Shown here: positions 1-8,793 of the stretch, piece by piece | Position numbering within the stretch: the stretch's first letter is position 1 | Layout of the letters: each line of letters starts with the position of its first letter | Virus record (IMG/VR): IMGVR_UViG_3300023235_000015 | Span: 38,343 to 102,342 of that record | Source: a virus | Length of the DNA: 64,000 nt | Reading direction: 5' to 3' (one strand) | Made by a program: the position numbers and the translations under genes | Notes under the pieces: model-generated | Database searches by the model: none | Told to the model about the DNA's origin: nothing | Seen by the model: the letters and a program-made list of their open reading frames with translations, nothing else

Positions 1-1
1 C

Positions 2-217
2 ACAATTGAGCCTGCTGACTTTGATGCTGGTAAGACACCGCTTAGCAAGGAAGATAAGAAGCTATCTGAAGGTAAGTACAACCTAGATAAGATTGCGCGT
101 CTAGATATGACTTATGAAGAAGTTACTGATCTAATTGACAAGCAGCTAGGAGCTAATGAGACTGAAGATGATTCAGACGTTAACGATTTCCTAGACGATG
201 ATCCGTTCAAAGAGTAG
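2..217 (+). CDS. 3' end of a probable ssDNA-binding protein (partial)
   Basis: Open frame entering from the left edge and ending TAG TAG. The 71 visible residues end in a very acidic tail, DDSDVNDFLDDDPFKE. Acidic tails with a terminal Pro-Phe are typical of single-stranded DNA-binding proteins, where they recruit replication partners. The next genes are a replicative polymerase and a RecA-like protein, which fits. The DNA-binding fold lies outside the window, so the assignment rests on the tail and the context. Any other acidic-tailed replication protein is possible. Confidence 0.5.
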   Translation, partial: TIEPADFDAGKTPLSKEDKKLSEGKYNLDKIARLDMTYEEVTDLIDKQLGANETEDDSDVNDFLDDDPFKE

Positions 218-233
218 TAGAAATTAATTAGAG

Positions 234-292
234 TGTAGGTAGTCTCTATAATGGTAGAGAACTAAGTCACGCAACCAAAGCGTAGCCTACAT
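234..292 (+). other. tRNA-like fold lacking an anticodon arm
   Basis: TGTAGGT at 234-240 pairs with GCCTACA at 285-291 (7 bp, one G-T). It is followed by AG and a canonical D-arm, TCTC/GAGA around TATAATGGTA (243-260). A second hairpin, ACGC-AACCAAA-GCGT (269-283), abuts the 3' acceptor strand where a T-arm would sit. Only 8 bases lie between the two arms, so there is no room for an anticodon arm. No CCA is encoded. It may be a degenerate tRNA, a tRNA mimic or a processing signal ahead of the polymerase gene. Confidence 0.45.
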
Positions 293-312
293 TATATAGA
301 AAGGTATTACAG

Positions 313-1677
313 ATGTGCGACTATTGTAATCTACACGCTCACAGCGATAACAGTTTGCTGGATGGGGCAGTCACAACTATGGAAAGAGCTAGGCTTACAC
401 AAGAGCTAGGTCAGACCTCATTAAGTATTTCCGATCATGGAACCCTTATGGGCGTACCAGATCATATTGAATCTTGTAAAGAATATGGGCTTAAGCCTCA
501 TGTTGGAATTGAAGCTTACTTTAAACCTGATCGTCTTAAGCAAGACAAGCATAATAAAAAGTCATTCCATCTGTTGCTAACCGCACAGAATGAAGATGGC
601 TGGAAAAATCTAATTAAGCTCTCTAGCGAAGCTTATCAATCTGGTTTCTACTACAAGCCTAACATGGATTACTCTCTGTTAAAAAAACACTCAGAGGGAG
701 TCATTGCTTCTTCTGGCTGTATTTCAGGATACCTGCCGCGCCTAATTTTGAATGGTGCGCCGCAACATGAAATTGATGAATGTATTCAAAAGCACCTAGA
801 AATTTTTGGCGACAATTACTACTTTGAAATTATGCCACATGATTTAAATGAGCAGCGAGTAGTCAATCAACATCTAGTAAAGTATTCATTAGACTACAAT
901 ATACCTTTAGTTGCTACTAATGATTCTCACTATGGCAATAACGATGATGCGTCTACTCAAGACGTTCTGCTAATGATTGCTACTGGTCAATCTAGAAATC
1001 AGCGTGAAACTAAAAAGGAAGCTGGCGAAGAAGTGTACGAAATGGGTGAGGCTGACACGCTTCATATGATGAGTATGGATCAAATGAAGGATAAGTTTGC
1101 CACATACCATTATGATATTCCAGAAAACGTTATACATAAATCTTTACTAGAGTCAGGTAAAATTTCTGAGAAGATTGAAGAATTTGAACTAAGTAAAAAG
1201 ATCAAGATACCTAAGCTTTACAACACTAAAGATAAAGCTAAGAAGCAGCTTGAAAAATGGTGCCGTGAAGGTATGGACAGAATTGGTAAGACAGGCGTAC
1301 AGGAGTATGAAGATCGCCTATCATACGAGCTACAAGTTATTTACGATATGGAGATTGAAGATTACTTTATCCTAGCCGCTAACACGGTGCGTTGGGCTAG
1401 AGATAGCGGCATTAGAATATCTAGTGGTCGTGGTTCTGCCGCAGCGTCTATTGTATGTTACTTAAGTAAAATTACGATGATTGATCCCATTACACATAAG
1501 TTCAAGTTTGCTAGATTCCTAAATAAGAACAGAAGTGGGAAGCCAGAATTACAATTTCCTACTATTGAGTCTGATAATTATAGCGGCTTGACGGAAACCG
1601 AGCTTTTTGATATTATTGAATACAATGGAAAAAGCAATGCCGGAATCCAAAATAACCAAAGTATGCCCAGTATGTAA
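313..1677 (+). CDS. DNA polymerase III alpha (DnaE-type), N-terminal part of a split gene
   Basis: 454 aa. It begins with a PHP domain (NLHAHSDNSLLDGAV near residue 6, ISDHGTLMG near 38, NDSHYG near 205) and runs into the first palm segment (SSGRGSAAASIVCYLSKIT, then FARFLNKNR). In intact DnaE this is followed directly by the catalytic PDxDxDF motif. Here the frame degenerates after about residue 435 (nt 1620) into an HNH gene, and the catalytic half continues at 2208 in another frame. RBS AAAGG lies about 9 nt before the ATG. Polymerase activity would need either splicing or assembly of two polypeptides. The last 15-20 residues are probably not original polymerase sequence. Confidence 0.85.
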   Translation: MCDYCNLHAHSDNSLLDGAVTTMERARLTQELGQTSLSISDHGTLMGVPDHIESCKEYGLKPHVGIEAYFKPDRLKQDKHNKKSFHLLLTAQNEDGWKNLIKLSSEAYQSGFYYKPNMDYSLLKKHSEGVIASSGCISGYLPRLILNGAPQHEIDECIQKHLEIFGDNYYFEIMPHDLNEQRVVNQHLVKYSLDYNIPLVATNDSHYGNNDDASTQDVLLMIATGQSRNQRETKKEAGEEVYEMGEADTLHMMSMDQMKDKFATYHYDIPENVIHKSLLESGKISEKIEEFELSKKIKIPKLYNTKDKAKKQLEKWCREGMDRIGKTGVQEYEDRLSYELQVIYDMEIEDYFILAANTVRWARDSGIRISSGRGSAAASIVCYLSKITMIDPITHKFKFARFLNKNRSGKPELQFPTIESDNYSGLTETELFDIIEYNGKSNAGIQNNQSMPSM

Positions 1678-2278
1678 TAAAGCATTTATTTCATATAAGT
1701 GTAAGAATCAGCATGTATGTTCTAAAAATTGTCGGCATAAAGCACATTCTACTAAAATGAAGCAATATGAAAATAAAAGTTGCGCCTTTTGTAAAAAAAA
1801 ATTTTATGCGAAGAATGGTAATCAAAGTCAAAGATTTTGTTCGTTAGAATGTTTTCATAATTCTACTAAAGTAAAATGTTTAGTGTGTAAAAAGCCAATA
1901 TTAAAGAAACTAAAAACTTGTTCTCGTAAATGTATGGCAATTCGCTACAAAGAATTGCTAAAGGGTGAGAACAATCCTAATTGGAAAGGCGGATTTTTTA
2001 GCAGAGAAAACTCATTAGTATCAGCTAAACTTAGAAAAGAAGTTTTAACCAGAGATAACAATAAATGTCAGGAATGCGGAGTAACAGATTGGAACGAAAA
2101 ACCCAGCCTATTACATACGCATCATATAATAGAATTTACAGATGGCGGCGCAACAGAATTATCTAATCTCATAATTCTTTGTTTTGTGTGTCATTGGGAA
2201 AGGAAGCATGGATATACGTTGGGTAAAAATATGCAAGAAATCGCATCCAGAACGGGTTGCGGAGATTACAGAAGATAA
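1637..2278 (+). CDS. HNH homing endonuclease inserted in the polymerase gene
   Basis: 213 aa from ATG 1637 (1625 is an alternative). It has several Cys-rich zinc-binding repeats (CPVCNKAF, CAFCKKKF, CLVCKKP, each followed by a second Cys pair) and a C-terminal HNH nuclease domain: CQECG, THHIIEF, NLIILCFVCHWERKH. This architecture is typical of phage homing endonucleases that cut an uninterrupted allele of the host gene. The reading frame fills almost the whole interruption, from about 1620 to 2230, leaving little room for a separate group I intron core. It overlaps the start of the downstream polymerase half by 71 nt. Confidence 0.8.
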   Translation: MPESKITKVCPVCNKAFISYKCKNQHVCSKNCRHKAHSTKMKQYENKSCAFCKKKFYAKNGNQSQRFCSLECFHNSTKVKCLVCKKPILKKLKTCSRKCMAIRYKELLKGENNPNWKGGFFSRENSLVSAKLRKEVLTRDNNKCQECGVTDWNEKPSLLHTHHIIEFTDGGATELSNLIILCFVCHWERKHGYTLGKNMQEIASRTGCGDYRR

Positions 2279-4361
2279 GCTAACCGAAGAAATAGTTAGT
2301 ATACCTGATAAGTATACTAAAAAGCTACAGCTTTGTTTGCTAAATAAAGAAAAGATAGATAACTTAACAAATAGCAGCTTACTGTATTGTTTAGGAATAA
2401 CTAATGACAAGCCAACTGGCGATATTAAACGTGTTGGTGGGTCTATGCCCGACATTGACCTTGACTTTGATCCTGAACGTATTCCAGAAGTTATTGCGTA
2501 TTTAGAAAAGCTTCTAGGTAAAGATCACGTATGTCACATTTCAGCGGTTGGTACTTACAAACCTAAGTCTGCTATTAAAGACGTAGCGCGAGTTCTAAAT
2601 GTACCTTTTGCTGAAGTCAACGCCGTAACTAAAATGATTCCTGATCCTCCCGATCAGCCGCCGCTAGATATTCTTTACAGAGACTATCAAGAGGTAGCAG
2701 ATTTCTTAGATGCTTGGCCCGAAGTAAAGAAACACGCATTCAAAATTGAGGGAATGAAAAAGCAATTATCTAGACACGCCGCTGGTATTCTAGTGTCGCC
2801 GTTCCCAATTACAGATGAAATGCCAATTATTAGAGGCAAGGAATCTATGGTAACAGGCTTTACTGATACCGCTGGTGCTGAGTGGGTAACTGGTCTAGGA
2901 TGGATGAAGCTTGATATTCTTTCTATTGACGGGCTAACTAAACAAGGCAAAGTAATTGAATCTGTTTACAGGCGCACAGGCAAAAAAATTAATCTTGATG
3001 AGCTTTCTGTAGCTACTGATCCAGATTCCGCCGATCCTAAAGTGCTAGAGATTTTATCATCTGGTAGGAATGAAGGCATTTGGCAGTTTCGGTCTAAGGG
3101 TGCGTCCAATTTCATTAAAGATATTGGGCCAACGTCATTCTACGATATCGCCGTAGCTAATGCTCTATACAGACCGGGTGCGCTAGATGGTGGTGACGCT
3201 TTTAAGTATGCTGCTTGTAAGCATGGCAAAGATGTTCCTACTTATTGGCATCCATCAGTAAAACCGTTCCTAGAATCAACTTATGGAATTGTAGCATTTC
3301 AGGAACAGCTAATGGAAATCGCTGAAGAACTTGGCGGATACACACCAGAAGATGCTGATGATTTACGTAAGATTGTATCTAAGTTATATAGGATTGGCAA
3401 GGCACAGGCATCTAAGATCATGAACGAGAACAAGCCTAAGTTCGTTAACGGCTGCAAGAGCAATGGGCTAACTGAGAGCGAAGCTGAGCTAGTTTGGGAA
3501 CGCTTTCTAGCATTTAGTGGTTACGGATTCAATTACATTCACGCGGCCTCATATGGATTTACCGCCTATCAAGATGCCTACTTAAAAGCTTACTACCCTA
3601 TGGATTTCTACGCTGCTGAATTAAGCGGCTCTGACGAGGTAGCCAGTATTGTAAGAGAGGCAAGATTCTCAGATATTATTGTTAGTCCTCCCGATATTAA
3701 CAGGTCAGAAAAAGAATTTACTATTGATGAAGAAGAACAAAAAATTCTCTATGGTTTGCGAGCAGTAAAGTATATTGGTAGCGAGGCAGTAAAAACAATT
3801 GTTAACACTCGTAAAAATGATCCTTACATTGACATACATAATTTTCGTAATAGAGTAGCCCCAAAGAAGGTAAACAAAAGAGGTCTAGACTATTTGGTAA
3901 AAGCTGGTGCATTTGATAGCGTTGGTGAAAGAGCGCAGCTTGATAAGCTACAGAAAAGAGCATTAGAAGCTGAGGCAATTGGAGTCGAGCTTACTGGATC
4001 ACAAGACGCTCTAAAATATTCCGGCATTCTAGAATCAAGAATAAAGACAGAAAAGCAAGTAGAGAGCGCCGCAGATGGTAGCGGTCTAACGGTTGGCGGT
4101 GAAATTACAGCAGTAAAGCAAATTGAAATTAAGCGAGGAAAGTTTAAGGGAAAGCCTATGGCATTCGTTGATATTTCTCACAAGGCAGATAGCTACTCAT
4201 GTACTGTATTTACTGACAAATTTTACAAGTATCAGGACTTGCTTTCTGAGGGCAATATTGTTATTGTTAGAGGTAGAAAGAGTGATCGAGGCGGATTACT
4301 ACTAGACACTATGGCTAGGCTTGAAGATTTAGCAAAAGCATTGGAGAAAAATAATGAATGA
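2208..4361 (+). CDS. DNA polymerase III alpha (DnaE-type), C-terminal catalytic part
   Basis: 717 aa from ATG 2208, which has its own RBS (GGGAAAGGAAGC just upstream); longer starts in the same frame lie inside the HNH gene. About residue 80 carries SMPDIDLDFD, the palm motif with two catalytic Asp residues, and LGWMKLDILSIDGL near 245 supplies the third. Fingers and tandem helix-hairpin-helix segments follow, and the C-terminus (GGEITAVKQIEIKRGKFKGK onward) is an OB-fold like that of DnaE. Residues 10-75 look like continuation of the polymerase after the insertion. A good RBS suggests that it is translated as a separate subunit. It overlaps the next gene (ATGAATGA). Confidence 0.85.
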   Translation: MDIRWVKICKKSHPERVAEITEDKLTEEIVSIPDKYTKKLQLCLLNKEKIDNLTNSSLLYCLGITNDKPTGDIKRVGGSMPDIDLDFDPERIPEVIAYLEKLLGKDHVCHISAVGTYKPKSAIKDVARVLNVPFAEVNAVTKMIPDPPDQPPLDILYRDYQEVADFLDAWPEVKKHAFKIEGMKKQLSRHAAGILVSPFPITDEMPIIRGKESMVTGFTDTAGAEWVTGLGWMKLDILSIDGLTKQGKVIESVYRRTGKKINLDELSVATDPDSADPKVLEILSSGRNEGIWQFRSKGASNFIKDIGPTSFYDIAVANALYRPGALDGGDAFKYAACKHGKDVPTYWHPSVKPFLESTYGIVAFQEQLMEIAEELGGYTPEDADDLRKIVSKLYRIGKAQASKIMNENKPKFVNGCKSNGLTESEAELVWERFLAFSGYGFNYIHAASYGFTAYQDAYLKAYYPMDFYAAELSGSDEVASIVREARFSDIIVSPPDINRSEKEFTIDEEEQKILYGLRAVKYIGSEAVKTIVNTRKNDPYIDIHNFRNRVAPKKVNKRGLDYLVKAGAFDSVGERAQLDKLQKRALEAEAIGVELTGSQDALKYSGILESRIKTEKQVESAADGSGLTVGGEITAVKQIEIKRGKFKGKPMAFVDISHKADSYSCTVFTDKFYKYQDLLSEGNIVIVRGRKSDRGGLLLDTMARLEDLAKALEKNNE

Positions 4362-4506
4362 AAAAGATAGTTTTAAACAAGACATTGAAGTAGTAGTACA
4401 AGAAGGTTTTGAACTAGGATTATCTCCAACTGAAATAGACAAAATGGTTCAAGAAGTTATTGCTTGGGCAACAATTCAATTTACAAAAGAAGATAGTTTT
4501 GAATGA
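4354..4506 (+). CDS. Small hypothetical protein
   Basis: 50 aa (MNEKDSFKQDIEV...KEDSFE), acidic and probably helical. The ATG overlaps the polymerase stop and the TGA overlaps the start of the next gene, so it looks translationally coupled. No recognised domain. Confidence 0.65.
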   Translation: MNEKDSFKQDIEVVVQEGFELGLSPTEIDKMVQEVIAWATIQFTKEDSFE

Positions 4507-4961
4507 AAGCATTTGATATACATAACACACCAGATACATTTGACGCTTTTATTATAAGTGTAAAAAAGCTAATAGAAGAAACTGAAGTAGAAGTAGACGA
4601 CTGGTATCCAGATGCTTTATTTACCGTAGATGAATATGATTTAGGAAGAATAATTGATATTGACGAAGAAGTAGCAGAACTAGAAATTCCTCATCAAGCA
4701 ATACTAGAAACTAAATGTGTACAGCACATTATGAAAGACAAAGTAAAATGGTACGCGCACGTATCAGTTGTAGGTGACGATGATGGAAAAAAATATTTAG
4801 TTTTAGTTATTGGCAGTTTTACCCAAACGGGAATGTGGATATCAGAAATTATTCAGCACGAAGGTTATGAATATGTAAAACAATGGGATGGGTTAGCACC
4901 ATCAGAACATTTTCCAAAAATAGTAATACCACTTAGACGAGCAATAGTTAATAGAGGATAA
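4503..4961 (+). CDS. Hypothetical protein
   Basis: 152 aa, acidic in the first half, with a beta-rich second half (VKWYAHVSVVGDDDGKKYLVLVIGSFTQTG). ATG overlaps the preceding stop (ATGA); the RecA-like gene starts 6 nt downstream. Not recognised; the position suggests a replication or recombination accessory. Confidence 0.7.
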   Translation: MKAFDIHNTPDTFDAFIISVKKLIEETEVEVDDWYPDALFTVDEYDLGRIIDIDEEVAELEIPHQAILETKCVQHIMKDKVKWYAHVSVVGDDDGKKYLVLVIGSFTQTGMWISEIIQHEGYEYVKQWDGLAPSEHFPKIVIPLRRAIVNRG

Positions 4962-4967
4962 AAAATA

Positions 4968-6077
4968 ATGGCAGTTGATACAAGCAAGATAGCAGAGATT
5001 GTAAAGGCAGTAGAAAAAGAATATGGTAAGAACGTAATTCACAAGAGTACAGATTTTGAGCGCATTATGCGTATCCCATTTGACTCTATTGAAATGAACG
5101 TGATTACTGGTGGCGGCGTACCTATTGGTCGCTGGTCTAGATTTTGGGGCGGCGAGAGTTCGGGCAAAACTACTCATGCTCTAAAGACTATTGCTAACGC
5201 TCAGAAGATTCATATTATTGGCGAACAGATGATGGACTGTAACTTTGAGCCTGTGCAACGTGAAGGTGAAAGACTAGTCAAGGCTTTCCCTAATGGAATG
5301 GAATGTGCCTACTACAACATCGAGCAATCATTTGATAGGATTCACGCCGAAGCATTAGGCGTAGATACTGAGAGACTATGGCTAGTTGACGGTAACGAGC
5401 TAGAGGCAGTAGGAGAAATTCTACACGCTGGTCTAGAAGGTTTTCATCTTCATGTAATTGACTCAGTAAACGAAGCTGTGCCAATGGATGCAGCAGCATC
5501 AGATATTTCTGATTGGCAGAGAGCTTTGAATTCAAGAGTATGGAGCAAGGTACTTGATAAGGCAGAAAGCGCAGTTGGAGAAGGTGAAAACGCCGTAATT
5601 TTGATTGACCAAGTTCGTCAAGATATGTTTACAGGCGGTGAGAAAATGTCAGGCGGAAGGCGCTTAGGACACGTATCATCAATGACTATTCATTTCAAAC
5701 ATGGCAGGGAACAATATTTTAATAATTCTGGTGCGCTAAAACCTGAAAAACCAAAAGTAGGAGATAACTTCTCAGGAGAGGCTGACGCTGACGCTTATCT
5801 ACTTCACGCGCACGTTCGTAAGAGCCGTGTAGGCACAGCGCAGCGCAAAGCTAACATCTTCTATGAGTATGAGAAACGTGGCGTAGACAGGCTACAGGAG
5901 CTAGCAAAGGCATCCTACTGGCTAGGGTTCACACAGAAGTCAGGCTCATGGTTTACGTTACCCGACGAATCAAGTGTACAAGGCATTGGTAAGCTAATGG
6001 AGTACATTGATTCAGATGTAAATATTCAAAAACAAATTCAAGATAAAATTTACCAATACTACTATGAGCATCCTTAG
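4968..6077 (+). CDS. RecA-like recombinase
   Basis: 369 aa. Walker A GGESSGKTT at residues 61-69 and Walker B-like LHVIDSVNEAVP near 165 define a RecA/RadA-fold ATPase. AVILIDQVRQDM and MSGGRRLGHVSSMTIHFKHG resemble the L1/L2 and strand-exchange region. It would load on ssDNA and drive strand exchange in phage recombination-dependent replication and repair. RBS GAGGATAAAAAATA precedes the ATG. It sits between the polymerase and a Cas4-like nuclease, a normal phage recombination cluster. UvsX-type and RecA-type cannot be separated by eye. Confidence 0.88.
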   Translation: MAVDTSKIAEIVKAVEKEYGKNVIHKSTDFERIMRIPFDSIEMNVITGGGVPIGRWSRFWGGESSGKTTHALKTIANAQKIHIIGEQMMDCNFEPVQREGERLVKAFPNGMECAYYNIEQSFDRIHAEALGVDTERLWLVDGNELEAVGEILHAGLEGFHLHVIDSVNEAVPMDAAASDISDWQRALNSRVWSKVLDKAESAVGEGENAVILIDQVRQDMFTGGEKMSGGRRLGHVSSMTIHFKHGREQYFNNSGALKPEKPKVGDNFSGEADADAYLLHAHVRKSRVGTAQRKANIFYEYEKRGVDRLQELAKASYWLGFTQKSGSWFTLPDESSVQGIGKLMEYIDSDVNIQKQIQDKIYQYYYEHP

Positions 6078-6085
6078 AAAGAACT

Positions 6086-6247
6086 ATGACTGTAGAAATA
6101 GAACTAAAAAACGATACAAAAAGTAGATATATTTATGATGTAAAACATGAGCAAAAGCACGACGGTTTTTACATAATTCAAAGTAAAAAAGATAAATATT
6201 TTTTTGCTATTGATCAAATAAAATCAGTTAGGATTATCAATGGCTGA
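6086..6247 (+). CDS. Small hypothetical protein
   Basis: 53 aa (MTVEIELKNDTKSRYIYDV...VRIING), charged and beta-rich. The stop codon overlaps the start of the Cas4-like gene by 8 nt. Not recognised. Confidence 0.6.
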   Translation: MTVEIELKNDTKSRYIYDVKHEQKHDGFYIIQSKKDKYFFAIDQIKSVRIING

Positions 6248-8108
6248 TAGACAACAAACAATGGCGGCATTAGGATTAGATGTAGATATCGTATCGCCAT
6301 TAATTGAAAAAGCGTATAAGAATGAAGCTAAGGCTATCTTCGAGAAAGACTTATTTAGTTCCCCTCATGGAGAACATTGGGCTACTTGCTTAGCTGGCGA
6401 AACTGAAATAGTAACAAGAGGCGGGATAAAACAAATTAAAGATTGTTTGGGTATTGAAGAAATTCTTATACCTAAAAGAGGTAAGGGTAAATTTAAGAAG
6501 TGTGAAATAAGGAATTTTGGACCCAACTATCTTTATAGAATTGAATTAGTTAAGGGTAAGAGTAAAAAAACTGTTTATGCTACACACGATCACAGGTGGT
6601 ATCTTAAGGATGATTCAGTTAGCTATACAGGGGTATTAAATATTGGAGATAAACTAAAATCTATAAAATCTCAGAGCGTTGTAAATAATCATAAACTAAT
6701 TAGATTTGCAGCGGCGCAAGGATTTGTTTTTGGCGACGGTACAACCGGGCTAAATTCTAGCCATCTTGACTTACATCATAATGGCAAAGATGAATGTATG
6801 CTTGACTATTTCATAGGTCACGATACTAGCTTATTAAGTAATCTTAGTGGAATGATTATAACAAGAATTTTGGATTTGCCTGCTAATTGGAAAAACTTAC
6901 CAGATATTTATGAATCTAGAAAATTTTTAATATCTTGGTTGGCTGGTTATTTTGCTGCTGATGGACACGTTTCTAAAACAGGTTCTATGAGATTAGTTTC
7001 TAGCGAATATGGAAATCTTGATTTCGTTAGAGCAGTCTTATCTATTTGTGGTATTTCATATGGAAAAATTACGCAAAGGGAATCTGGAAAATATAAATGG
7101 CATGAATTGTCAATTGAAAATAAAAATATTCCAGATTGGTTTTTTATATTAGATAAACATAAAGATAGATCAGATAATTCAAAACGGGACACAAGAAAAT
7201 TAGATTGGAAAGTATTAGATATACAACTAACAACTAGGTGTGAAGATGTTTATTGTGCTATTGTCCCTGAAGAAAATAGTTTTGCTTTATCTGGCGATCT
7301 ATTGACTGGAAATTCTTTTCACGCTTCACAATTTCCCGGCGACGAGGAAACAGCTTGTGCTAGAAAAGCTATGTATGGGTTTATGAATATACCTGATACT
7401 AGTCCTGCCTCTCGCAAGCTAGTTACATCAGCCGAATCTGGTTTAGATTTAGAGGATCGTATTGTGTGGAGATTACACCGCGCCGGTATTTTACTATCTA
7501 ATCCACCAGACGCAGATCATCAGACTAACTTTACTGATGAAAAGCATTGGCTTAGTGGTAACTCAGATGCAATCATAAAGATACCAAGATCAAACCGGCC
7601 CTATGCTTTGGAAATTAAGTCTAAGTATGGTAGGGTTATTGAAGAAATGCAAAGAGGGGATCGTGAACCTGATCCACAGCATGTAAATCAGCTAATGACG
7701 TATATTAGTCTAATTCATATGTATGGAAAAGAACACTGGCCCGATATGGATAAGTGTATGGGTGGTTCATTACTATATGTAAGCCGTGACGATCCTTCTC
7801 AGACGTTTGAATTTAAATTGAAGTACAACCAAAAATGGCTAGATGAAGGTCTAGCTCGCTTAGAAAAGTGGCAGGGATATTTCTTAGATGAAACTATACC
7901 AGAACGACAAGAACACTTCATGTGGAGTAAAGGCGCTTGTCAGTATTGCCCGATGAAACGCGAAGCCTGTAAAAAAGATTTCAAAGATGGTATTACAGAT
8001 ATGAATAAATCACATGGTATTGCTTATGCTAAAACAATACGTAAAAATTACGATTATAAGGAAACAAGAGAAGCCGTATTAGAACGGTGGATCAAGGACA
8101 GTAAATAA
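6240..8108 (+). CDS. Cas4-like PD-(D/E)XK exonuclease containing an intein
   Basis: 622 aa precursor. The host protein is residues 1-49 plus 359-622. It has a Cys near the splice site (ETACARKAMYGF), nuclease motifs SGNSDAIIKI and YALEIKSKYG (D and ExK), and a C-terminal Cys cluster, GACQYCPMKREACKKDF. This matches the four-Cys iron-sulfur RecB/Cas4 exonuclease family. The mature protein would have about 313 aa and would resect DNA ends alongside the RecA-like protein. Residues 50-358 are an intein inserted just before SFHASQFPGDE. The start overlaps the preceding gene. Confidence 0.85.
   Translation: MADRQQTMAALGLDVDIVSPLIEKAYKNEAKAIFEKDLFSSPHGEHWATCLAGETEIVTRGGIKQIKDCLGIEEILIPKRGKGKFKKCEIRNFGPNYLYRIELVKGKSKKTVYATHDHRWYLKDDSVSYTGVLNIGDKLKSIKSQSVVNNHKLIRFAAAQGFVFGDGTTGLNSSHLDLHHNGKDECMLDYFIGHDTSLLSNLSGMIITRILDLPANWKNLPDIYESRKFLISWLAGYFAADGHVSKTGSMRLVSSEYGNLDFVRAVLSICGISYGKITQRESGKYKWHELSIENKNIPDWFFILDKHKDRSDNSKRDTRKLDWKVLDIQLTTRCEDVYCAIVPEENSFALSGDLLTGNSFHASQFPGDEETACARKAMYGFMNIPDTSPASRKLVTSAESGLDLEDRIVWRLHRAGILLSNPPDADHQTNFTDEKHWLSGNSDAIIKIPRSNRPYALEIKSKYGRVIEEMQRGDREPDPQHVNQLMTYISLIHMYGKEHWPDMDKCMGGSLLYVSRDDPSQTFEFKLKYNQKWLDEGLARLEKWQGYFLDETIPERQEHFMWSKGACQYCPMKREACKKDFKDGITDMNKSHGIAYAKTIRKNYDYKETREAVLERWIKDSK
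6387..7313 (+). other. Intein with LAGLIDADG endonuclease (in the Cas4-like gene)
   Basis: Residues C50-N358 (309 aa). It starts CLAGETEIVTRGG (block A). ATHDHRW carries the block B TxxH motif. Two LAGLIDADG helices are visible (GFVFGDGT, WLAGYFAADGH). It ends FALSGDLLTGN followed by Ser (+1). The penultimate residue is Gly instead of the usual His, which can slow Asn cyclisation. The domains look intact, so splicing and homing are plausible. Confidence 0.9.
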
Positions 8109-8267
8109 ATGAAGCAATACGAGATAGAAATAACCGCCGTAATCGCGGCAGAGGACATTGACGAGGCCGCAGGACACGCCGACGAGCTTTGTGATATAAT
8201 GGTCGCTCAGGGGCAAGCCGTGTCCGACGCATACTGGAACGAGCTACTAGCCGCAGTGGGCGACTAA
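8109..8267 (+). CDS. Small hypothetical protein
   Basis: 52 aa (MKQYEIEITAVIAAEDIDEAAG...LLAAVGD). N-terminal strand followed by an EDIDEAA helix, the plan seen in several small proteins elsewhere in this window (33932, 24732). Clearly higher GC than its neighbours, suggesting separate origin. Function unknown. Confidence 0.7.
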   Translation: MKQYEIEITAVIAAEDIDEAAGHADELCDIMVAQGQAVSDAYWNELLAAVGD

Positions 8268-8279
8268 TAGAGAGGAAAA

Positions 8280-8456
8280 ATGGTGTATACTGAAGAACAT
8301 TTAAGAGACACTTTTTGGAACGGAGTAAATACAAATATTCCGCAAGATGTAAAAGACAAAGGGCCAATAGCAGTTATCCGTTTCACAGATAACGAGTACA
8401 GAATTTGGTTTGAAGGAAAATTTCAAACTGAAAGCGAACTTAATGCCTTTAACTAA
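8280..8456 (+). CDS. Small hypothetical protein
   Basis: 58 aa (MVYTEEHLRDTFWNGVNT...SELNAFN). RBS AGAGGAAAAA lies directly before the ATG. Its end overlaps the next start by 14 nt. Not recognised. Confidence 0.65.
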   Translation: MVYTEEHLRDTFWNGVNTNIPQDVKDKGPIAVIRFTDNEYRIWFEGKFQTESELNAFN

Positions 8457-8793
8457 CGAGCAAATGAATGAAATAAGAGAAAACTGTATTGACCCAATGT
8501 GTACAAGAACGGGATTTGTTGGTAAAGACAGCATATGTATAAATATGCATTGTACTTATTGTGGCGAACGCTGTAGCCCACAAGGACATTTTGAATGTCC
8601 TGTTAGGGAAAAAGAACAGGAGACTAAAATAATGACAACAGAGTTTGAAGAAGTAATAATTACAGTTGATAAAAAAGAACTAGATTATCTTCGTAAACGT
8701 GATGCTGACCTTACTGAGTTAGAAAAAGAAAAAAAGAACGTAGACATTTTTTTAATTGAAAATTCAGAAAGGACAGTAGAACTAAGTGAGTAA
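8443..8793 (+). CDS. Hypothetical Cys-rich protein
   Basis: 116 aa from ATG 8443. The first half holds a Cys cluster (ENCIDPMC, INMHCTYCGERC, HFECP) that could bind zinc; the second half is charged and probably coiled coil. A second in-frame ATG at 8632 with an AGGAG sequence could give a shorter product without the Cys domain. Function unknown. Confidence 0.6.
   Translation: MPLTNEQMNEIRENCIDPMCTRTGFVGKDSICINMHCTYCGERCSPQGHFECPVREKEQETKIMTTEFEEVIITVDKKELDYLRKRDADLTELEKEKKNVDIFLIENSERTVELSE

Noticed and set aside
1620-2230. Group I intron carrying the HNH gene
   Set aside because: Not excluded, but the interruption is nearly all coding and no core elements were recognised, so a direct insertion was preferred.
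6240-8108. Cas4-like gene as part of a CRISPR-Cas system
   Set aside because: No Cas1/Cas2 or array; such nucleases are common in phage recombination modules.
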